Of a DNA stretch of 64,000 nucleotides, positions 58,994 through 64,000 are shown piece after piece. The position numbers were made by a program, and so were the translations under genes. The notes beneath the pieces are model-generated. The model ran no database searches. It saw only the letters and a program-made list of their open reading frames with translations, and had not been told where the DNA came from. Within the stretch, counting starts at the first letter, position 1, and every line of letters begins with the position of its first letter. Source of the DNA: Saccharibacillus alkalitolerans (GTDB lineage: Bacteria; Bacillota; Bacilli; Paenibacillales; Paenibacillaceae); NCBI RefSeq assembly GCF_011090185.1, contig NZ_JAAFGS010000004.1:248001-312000 (forward strand), in the 5' to 3' direction.

Positions 58994-61093
58994 TCAGCGC
59001 TCCGTCACTTCGAACAATCTCGCGGTACGACTGCGCTCCAGTCTTACCTTAAGGACACCGGCTTCCGCATCCCAGACGCAGCCGCCTCCGGGGCGGCTCT
59101 GCGGATACAACAGGCGGCAGTCCGCCGCTTTGCCGGCCATTCCGGAGAGAGGAAGCCGGGCTTCGTTCGCCTCGTCGTCCAGCCGCCATACGGCGATATA
59201 ACGCCTGCCGCCTCGGCGCAGGCCGAAGCTGACCCAGCCGTCCTCGACCTTCGGCAGCCCCAGCGGCCAGAACGGAAGGCTGTCGCGGATATCGCCGCGA
59301 ATGGCTTTATACACCTCCAGCGCTTCGCGCACCAGCTCGCGGCGCGGCGGACTCAGCTCCGCCAGATGCCCGCTCTGATGCACCCGCAGCAGCAGCGCGT
59401 TCACCATATTGAACACGACTTCTTCGTCGTCGCCTTCGCGCAGCGGATACGACCAGATCGCCGACTGCTCCGGCGTGAGCGCCGCCGGAGAACTCGCCGC
59501 GATCTGCGCGTAGTTGACGTAATCCTCCTGATCGCTCGTCGATTGGATGCTGTGGCGGCTGAGCATGGCATAGTCCATACGCATCCCGCCGCTGGAGCAG
59601 TTCTCGATCACGAGTTCCGGATACGCCTCGAACACCCGGTCGATCCAAGACAAGTACGCCCGGTTATGCCCGAGCAGCCCGTCGCCGAAGCTGTCGGCAT
59701 CCGTTTCCGTGCCGAGCCCCGCGTTGATGTTGTAGTCCATCTTGATGTAGCCGACGCCGTAATCTTTGACCAGGCGCCGGATGACTTCGTCCGCGTGGGC
59801 GACGACCGCGGGATTCCGGAAATCGAGCTGATAGCGGCTGCGGTCTTTGACCCTTTTTCCGTGGCGCATGAAGAACCAGGAATCGTCCGTCTCCGCCAGC
59901 TTCGGACTGTTGACGCCCATGACCTCGATTTCGAGCCACAGTCCCGGAATCATGCCTTTGCCGCGGATATAATCGAGCACGTACTTGATGCCTTCCGGGA
60001 AGCGCTCCTCCGACGGCAGCCACTGCCCCACGCCGTCCCACCAGACGCCGGGGGAGTACCAGCCGCAGTCGATACAGAAATATTCGCAGCCCACGTCCGC
60101 GGCGGCATCGATGAGCGGCAGCAGCTTCTCCGTCGTCGGATCTCCCCAGAGGCAGTTCATGTAATCGTTGAAAATGATGCGCAGCTTCTCGTTGTCCGTG
60201 TTCGGACGGCGGATGAGGCGGCGGTAGCGGGTCAGCTCGCCGATCCCTTCCTCGAATCCTCCGCGCACGGAGCCGACCGCGACGGGCACGCTGACGAATG
60301 TCTCGCCAGGCTGCAGCCTTTTCCACCAACCGTGGTCGTGCTCCGAAGGCCCGCTGACGAGCAGCGACAGATGGTCGAACTGGTTCAACAGCTCCCAGTG
60401 CCATGATCCGTTGTGCTCGATCTGCCAGAACAGCGTCGTCTCCGCCTCGGCGTTTTCCAGCAGTCCCATCGGAAGGTGTTCGGCGGCGGCCCAGGAGCCG
60501 GTATTGCTTAGGGATACCCTTTTCGAACTGCGGTCGGTCATATGCGACAAGCCCAGCTCCGGCAGCGTGTTCGTCCGCCACTGCACTTCGCTCTGCCAGC
60601 CGTTGTGCGCCAGATGCAGCTTCATTTTGTCGTCCTGATCGCCAGCCCCCTCCTTCGCCAATCCGTTCAGCGAGAACGACGAGACGTATTCCACGCCCAT
60701 CTCTTCCGAGCCTTCGTTGCGCAGTTCCGTCCAGCTTTTGAATACCTGCAGCCCGTCATGGAATTGGAAAAAGGACGCCGCCGCAAGCCCCGTCGCTTCG
60801 TCCTTCGTTTCCAGCGCAAACAGCAGCCCGATTCCGTTCCGCTCCTCGTAATGACGGACGTACCGCATCCGCAGTCCCGGATAAGAGGCCCGGTGGCTGC
60901 GGCCGTGGTACTCGTCGCGGTCTTCCCCGCTGAGCTGTACCTCCAGCAGCCGGAATCCCGGCTTCGCCTTCTCGTCGACCGCCGACTCGTCATAGGGCAG
61001 GCAGCCCCCGTGGAGGAAGCGCACATCCCCTTCTTTCGTCACCTCGACCACCAGATTTAAACCGTTTTCGAAAAGCTCGATTCTCTGCCCCAT
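58994..61093 (-). CDS. GH36 alpha-galactosidase
   Basis: A 699-residue glycosidase releasing alpha-galactose from melibiose, raffinose-type sugars or galactomannan fragments. An N-terminal beta-supersandwich (1-~300) precedes the barrel. The nucleophile is Asp453 in GYIKMDYN, the acid/base Asp521 in STSDQEDY; CIDCGWY at 340-346 and PGLWLEIEVM near 383 are substrate-site segments of the family. There is no signal peptide, so the enzyme is intracellular. The start (ATG 61093) has GAAGGGGAGCGG upstream. The promoter with an overlapping cre-like site suggests carbon catabolite control. No sugar transporter is immediately adjacent. Confidence 0.93.
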   Translation of the reverse strand: MGQRIELFENGLNLVVEVTKEGDVRFLHGGCLPYDESAVDEKAKPGFRLLEVQLSGEDRDEYHGRSHRASYPGLRMRYVRHYEERNGIGLLFALETKDEATGLAAASFFQFHDGLQVFKSWTELRNEGSEEMGVEYVSSFSLNGLAKEGAGDQDDKMKLHLAHNGWQSEVQWRTNTLPELGLSHMTDRSSKRVSLSNTGSWAAAEHLPMGLLENAEAETTLFWQIEHNGSWHWELLNQFDHLSLLVSGPSEHDHGWWKRLQPGETFVSVPVAVGSVRGGFEEGIGELTRYRRLIRRPNTDNEKLRIIFNDYMNCLWGDPTTEKLLPLIDAAADVGCEYFCIDCGWYSPGVWWDGVGQWLPSEERFPEGIKYVLDYIRGKGMIPGLWLEIEVMGVNSPKLAETDDSWFFMRHGKRVKDRSRYQLDFRNPAVVAHADEVIRRLVKDYGVGYIKMDYNINAGLGTETDADSFGDGLLGHNRAYLSWIDRVFEAYPELVIENCSSGGMRMDYAMLSRHSIQSTSDQEDYVNYAQIAASSPAALTPEQSAIWSYPLREGDDEEVVFNMVNALLLRVHQSGHLAELSPPRRELVREALEVYKAIRGDIRDSLPFWPLGLPKVEDGWVSFGLRRGGRRYIAVWRLDDEANEARLPLSGMAGKAADCRLLYPQSRPGGGCVWDAEAGVLKVRLERSRTARLFEVTER

Positions 61094-61157
61094 CCCGCTC
61101 CCCTTCTCCGTCCGCCGCCTTCTTCCGCGCAGACTTGTGTGCTGTGATGCTACCCCG

Positions 61158-61194
61158 ATTATACCGCACGGCCGACCGGATGATAACGCTTTAT
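61158..61194 (-). promoter_or_regulatory. Alpha-galactosidase promoter with cre-like site
   Basis: Minus strand: TTATCA (61181-61186), 17-base spacer, consensus TATAAT (61158-61163). The 14-mer ATAAAGCGTTATCA (61181-61194) agrees with the CcpA cre consensus TGNAANCGNTNNCA except for the first two bases, and overlaps the -35. Confidence 0.55.
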
Positions 61195-61283
61195 TTCATC
61201 CGGACCACAGGTAAGCCCCGTATAGGAGCGGAAGCTTCCCGAGGCAGCTCCTCTCCCCCGCAAATCTCCGCGCTCCCAAACTC

Positions 61284-61883
61284 CTAGGCCGACTCCCGGG
61301 TAAAGTAAGCTTCCGCCTTCCGGCTCCCCCAAAACGACAGCGCCAAAAACGCGATCACGTACAGCAGCTCGTAAGGCCGCTCGGCAAACCGCCCCAGATC
61401 GTGCCCCACGTACGACACGGCCAGCACCATGATCGCTTTCCCTCCGGCAATGGCCAGGAAAAACGCCAGCTTCGGCATGCGCGCGATCGCGGCCGCCGTG
61501 TTGACGATCGCGAACGGGCCGACCGGCATCATGCTGAGAATGAACACGAAGCTGAAAGCGTTGCGGCGCACCCACAGCATGCTTTTTTGCACCTTCGGCC
61601 GTTCCGCCCAGCGCAGAAAATACGGATGCGACGCGATCGCCCGTACGATCAGAAACGTCGTCATGCAGCCTGCGATCAGCCCGATCCACGAATACAGGAA
61701 GCCGAGCCACAATCCGTAAGCCGCCGCGTTGACGCCTACGATCACGGCGGTCGGCAGCGGGGGAACGAAAGATTTCAGAAACGTCAGGAAAATGCCGGGC
61801 AGCGGACCCAGCGAGCGAAAGCGTTCCAGCCACTCGTGCAAATTTTCCTCCGTCATATACGATAACAGGTAAAGGTCCGGCAA
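61284..61883 (-). CDS. TVP38/TMEM64 family membrane protein (VTT domain)
   Basis: A 199-residue integral membrane protein with five to six TMs. The conserved core of the VTT (DedA-like) fold is visible: FVPPLPTAVIVGVNAAAYGLWLGFLYSWIGLIAG (in parts) with the re-entrant loop, then RRNAFSFVFILSMMPVGPFAIVNTAAAIARM (in parts), where the Pro-rich Phe/Arg motif occurs. DedA-like proteins act as lipid scramblases/flippases in envelope maintenance. The start is a TTG at 61883, 8 bases after GAGAGGGG; no ATG gives the N-terminal helix. A consensus TATAAT lies at about 61934-61939 on the minus strand. Confidence 0.85.
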   Translation of the reverse strand: MPDLYLLSYMTEENLHEWLERFRSLGPLPGIFLTFLKSFVPPLPTAVIVGVNAAAYGLWLGFLYSWIGLIAGCMTTFLIVRAIASHPYFLRWAERPKVQKSMLWVRRNAFSFVFILSMMPVGPFAIVNTAAAIARMPKLAFFLAIAGGKAIMVLAVSYVGHDLGRFAERPYELLYVIAFLALSFWGSRKAEAYFTRESA

Positions 61884-62088
61884 GATTCGCGCCCCTCTCT
61901 GGTTTCCTTGGTCCGGCCGCAGCCGGCATATCCGCTATTATATCGGGTAAATGACGTTTTTTGCCGCCGAATTGTGGATTTTCTCGCAACCCCGCCCGTT
62001 CGCCGCGGCGCATTCGGGGGTAATGATGGCCATACGGCCGAAAGCTTTCCGCCATTCGGGAACGGCCGACGAAACGGAGGCGTAAACG

Positions 62089-62598
62089 ATGAAGGTCAAA
62101 AGCGACCCGCAACCTTTTTTCTTCGAGGACGACGGCATCATCCCCAACAATCCGAAGCTTCCCGTGATTCTGTATCCGGGGGCGCTGAGCGATAAGCCCG
62201 AATGGGCCGAATCGGTGTTCAACGGCAACGGCTGGCGCAACAGCTGGGAAAACGGCGTATTCGACTATCACCACTATCACAGCAACACGCACGAAGTGCT
62301 CGGCGTTACGCACGGCACGATCCTGCTCCAGCTCGGAGGCGAAAGCGGGCGGGCGTTCGACCTGAAGGCGGACGACGTCGTCGTGCTTCCCGCCGGCACC
62401 GGCCATAAGCGTATCACGGCCAGCGGCGGCTTTCGAATCGTGGGCGCTTACCCCGACGGCATGGATTACAACACGAGAGTCGAAAACGACGGCAAACGGG
62501 AGCAGGCGCTCGGCGAGATCGCCGAAGTTCCGCTGCCGCGTACCGACCCTCTGCACGGCGAAGACGGTCCGCTGAAGGCCCTCTGGTCTTCTGTTTGA
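62089..62598 (+). CDS. Cupin domain protein, YjlB-like
   Basis: A 169-residue single-domain cupin. Metal ligands are placed as in the family: FDYHHYHSNTHEVLGVTHG (about 58-76) supplies the two His and Glu of motif 1, and VLPAGTGHKRI (about 98-108) the His of motif 2. The N-terminal DDGIIPNNPKLPVILYPGAL is typical of YjlB-type proteins, whose reaction is unknown (suspected oxygenase, isomerase or sensor). ATG follows CGGAGG by 8 bases. It is transcribed alone and followed by a good terminator. Confidence 0.88.
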   Translation: MKVKSDPQPFFFEDDGIIPNNPKLPVILYPGALSDKPEWAESVFNGNGWRNSWENGVFDYHHYHSNTHEVLGVTHGTILLQLGGESGRAFDLKADDVVVLPAGTGHKRITASGGFRIVGAYPDGMDYNTRVENDGKREQALGEIAEVPLPRTDPLHGEDGPLKALWSSV

Positions 62599-62632
62599 AT
62601 GCGCGAATTTATTTCCGGATTTCCGCTCGATT

Positions 62633-62656
62633 AAGCGCCTTTACGGCGCTTTTTTG
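62633..62656 (+). terminator. Terminator of the cupin gene
   Basis: AAGCGCC / GGCGCTT stem (62633-62639 / 62645-62651) with TTTAC loop, followed by T residues. Confidence 0.85.
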
Positions 62657-62695
62657 TGATATGATTTTCATGCTATTGAACATGTGAGACTGCTC

Positions 62696-62713
62696 ATTGC
62701 AAATATTTGCGAT
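62696..62713. promoter_or_regulatory. Near-perfect 18-bp palindrome upstream of the GGDEF gene
   Basis: ATTGCAAATATTTGCGAT is an inverted repeat with a single mismatched pair (core GCAAATATTTGC at 62699-62710). A -10-like TATGAT is at about 62659. A similar TTTGCAAATATTT occurs in the MarR operon leader. It may be an operator. Confidence 0.35.
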
Positions 62714-62788
62714 CAGTGCATGCTCCGCCGCCTCAGCTTGCATCCATCCATGTAAATCATCACTCAACAGACAGGAGTCTCCACGTTT

Positions 62789-64000
62789 ATGAGCGCCGCA
62801 TTCTCCACTTTTATTGCCCTCTTCGCGATGTCGGGCGTATTCAGCATCCTGCTCGCCTTATATGCCTCTTTTCATAAAACCCGCTTCACGGGGATGAGCC
62901 TGTTCGTATGGATGTCCGCGGCGACCGCCGTGTATACGTTCGGCAGCGCGCTGGAATTGGCCAGTTCTTCGCTTGAAAGCATCAAGTTCTGGATCGCCTT
63001 CGAGTATCTGGGCCTTCCTTTTATCTCGCCGCTGAACCTCCTGGTCGTCTTCCACTACATCGGACGCGAACGAATGATGACTCCCCGCGCAGCCGCCGCC
63101 ATGCTTGCCATTCCCGCGATGACTTCCCTGCTGATGCTGACCAACGACCTGCACGGACTCGTCTATCAAAGTATCGGGCTGCGCGAAGACGTGCCGTGGA
63201 TTCTTGCGGATTTCAAAATGGGCGTTTGGTACGTCGTCAACGGCAGTTATACGCTGGGATGCGGAGTGGTGGGCATGTGGCTGCTGGCCCTCCACATGCG
63301 CCGCACGCTGAACGTCTACCGCAAGCAGACGGCCGTCATGTTCATCGGTCTTTTCGTGCCGATCTTCACCTCCCTGATCTACACCGTTAACCTGACGCCG
63401 CATCATATCGATCCCGTTCCCGCTACGATGAGTCTGACCAATCTGCTCTACTGCTGGGCCATTTTTTCCGCCGGCATGCTGACCTCGACTCCGATCGTGC
63501 GCGAGAACATTCTGGAAAGCATGCGCGACGGCGTGCTGATTCTCGATCCTGCCGGGCGGCTCGCCGATTACAACAAAGCCGCTTCCCGGATGTTTCCGTT
63601 CCTGAAGCCCGATCTGATCGGGGCGGGAGCCGCGGACGCCTTTCCCAAGCGCCATCTTCGCCCCGAAGACGCCGACATGGCCTTTCTCGAGGCCGAAGAT
63701 CGGCAGATCGAATGGGTGGACGGACACGAAGTCCGCTATTACCGCATTCGCTCCTCCCCTGTCTATAACCGCAAAGGCGGAGCCATGGCGGGCAGAACCG
63801 TCGTCGTGCTCGACGTCACCGAGAGCGTCCTGCTCCATCGCAAGCTGGAGAAAATGGCGACGCACGACGGCATGACTCAGATCTACAACCGTACCCACTT
63901 CGTCGAACGCACGGAAAAGCTGATCCTCGAAGCCTGGCAGGCCGGCGAACCGCTGACCCTTGCCCTGTTCGATATCGATCGCTTCAAGTCGATCAACGAC
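62789..64000 (+). CDS. Membrane 7TM-PAS-GGDEF protein, probable diguanylate cyclase (3'-truncated)
   Basis: 404 codons are visible; the gene runs off the window. Residues ~5-235 form seven TMs of the histidine-kinase N-terminal 7TM type (LFAMSGVFSILLALYASF, ..AFEYLGLPFISPLNLLVVFHYI, in parts). A PAS domain follows (about 245-355: SMRDGVLILDPAGRLADYNKAA). The GGDEF domain begins at about 370 with ATHDGMTQIYNRTHF and reaches LFDIDRFKSIND, where the Mg-binding Asp of the family stands; the GGDEF motif itself lies beyond the end. The start has CAGGAGTC 9 bases before the ATG. It would make c-di-GMP, opposing the EAL protein at 15.4 kb. Confidence 0.87.
   Translation, partial: MSAAFSTFIALFAMSGVFSILLALYASFHKTRFTGMSLFVWMSAATAVYTFGSALELASSSLESIKFWIAFEYLGLPFISPLNLLVVFHYIGRERMMTPRAAAAMLAIPAMTSLLMLTNDLHGLVYQSIGLREDVPWILADFKMGVWYVVNGSYTLGCGVVGMWLLALHMRRTLNVYRKQTAVMFIGLFVPIFTSLIYTVNLTPHHIDPVPATMSLTNLLYCWAIFSAGMLTSTPIVRENILESMRDGVLILDPAGRLADYNKAASRMFPFLKPDLIGAGAADAFPKRHLRPEDADMAFLEAEDRQIEWVDGHEVRYYRIRSSPVYNRKGGAMAGRTVVVLDVTESVLLHRKLEKMATHDGMTQIYNRTHFVERTEKLILEAWQAGEPLTLALFDIDRFKSIND

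Overview
The window reads as a stretch of chromosome from a GC-rich, low-mobility Firmicute, most likely a member of the Paenibacillaceae (Paenibacillus, Saccharibacillus or Cohnella type). Grounds for this: AGGAGG-type ribosome binding sites in front of most genes, SigA promoters of the TTGACA-N17-TATAAT type, a SigM-like ECF sigma factor with its membrane anti-sigma factor, an LTA-synthase-family enzyme, bacterial NOS, a PerR-boxed Dps, CidA/CidB with a LysR regulator, KtrB, CsbD, a copper-amine-oxidase-N-type secreted protein and many sugar-utilisation genes. I saw no tRNA, rRNA, CRISPR array, insertion sequence, integrase or phage gene. Both ends cut a gene: a GH67 alpha-glucuronidase on the left and a GGDEF protein on the right.

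Layout. 1-4.8 kb: glucuronoxylan operon (alpha-glucuronidase, GH3 beta-xylosidase, Nif3-like protein), closed by a bidirectional terminator. 4.8-7.3 kb, minus strand: anti-sigma factor, SigM-like sigma factor and a small HExxH protein. 7.5-11.6 kb: SDR oxidoreductase, nitric oxide synthase, Dps, nucleoside hydrolase. 11.8-17.5 kb: MMPL transporter with a double-operator promoter, lipid kinase, MHYT-like/GGDEF/EAL protein. 17.7-21.9 kb: MarR repressor plus a heterodimeric ABC exporter. 22.1-28.0 kb: nuclease-helicase of the XPD/DinG type, SH3-NlpC/P60 cell-wall hydrolase, LTA synthase. 28.2-33.1 kb: a five-gene operon (ABC ATPase, two ABC-2 permeases, response regulator, histidine kinase), divergent from an AraC regulator and a two-TM protein. 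34.5-36.7 kb: CidR-like/CidA/CidB module.

36.8-40.7 kb holds the most unusual unit: a three-gene operon of a double-domain KaiC-like ATPase (second domain lacking a P-loop), an 81-residue winged-helix-like protein and a 729-residue sensor/LuxR-type regulator, behind a sequence resembling a SigB promoter. 40.8-46 kb: ABC exporter pair, secreted copper-amine-oxidase-N protein, MFS transporter. 46-50.6 kb: PhoB-fold/TPR-like regulator and a sugar ABC importer (binding lipoprotein plus two permeases). 51-64 kb: alpha/beta hydrolase, UbiA prenyltransferase, KtrB, a zinc-ribbon/HNH nuclease with a very basic low-complexity tail, a hybrid kinase with a pseudo-receiver, CsbD behind a near-consensus SigB promoter, GH36 alpha-galactosidase, TVP38/TMEM64 protein, cupin, and a truncated diguanylate cyclase.

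Together the window looks like ordinary core and accessory chromosome of a plant- or soil-associated carbohydrate degrader with envelope-stress (SigM-like), peroxide (PerR box) and probably general-stress (SigB-type) control. Very long open frames antisense to genes are codon-bias shadows and are not annotated.
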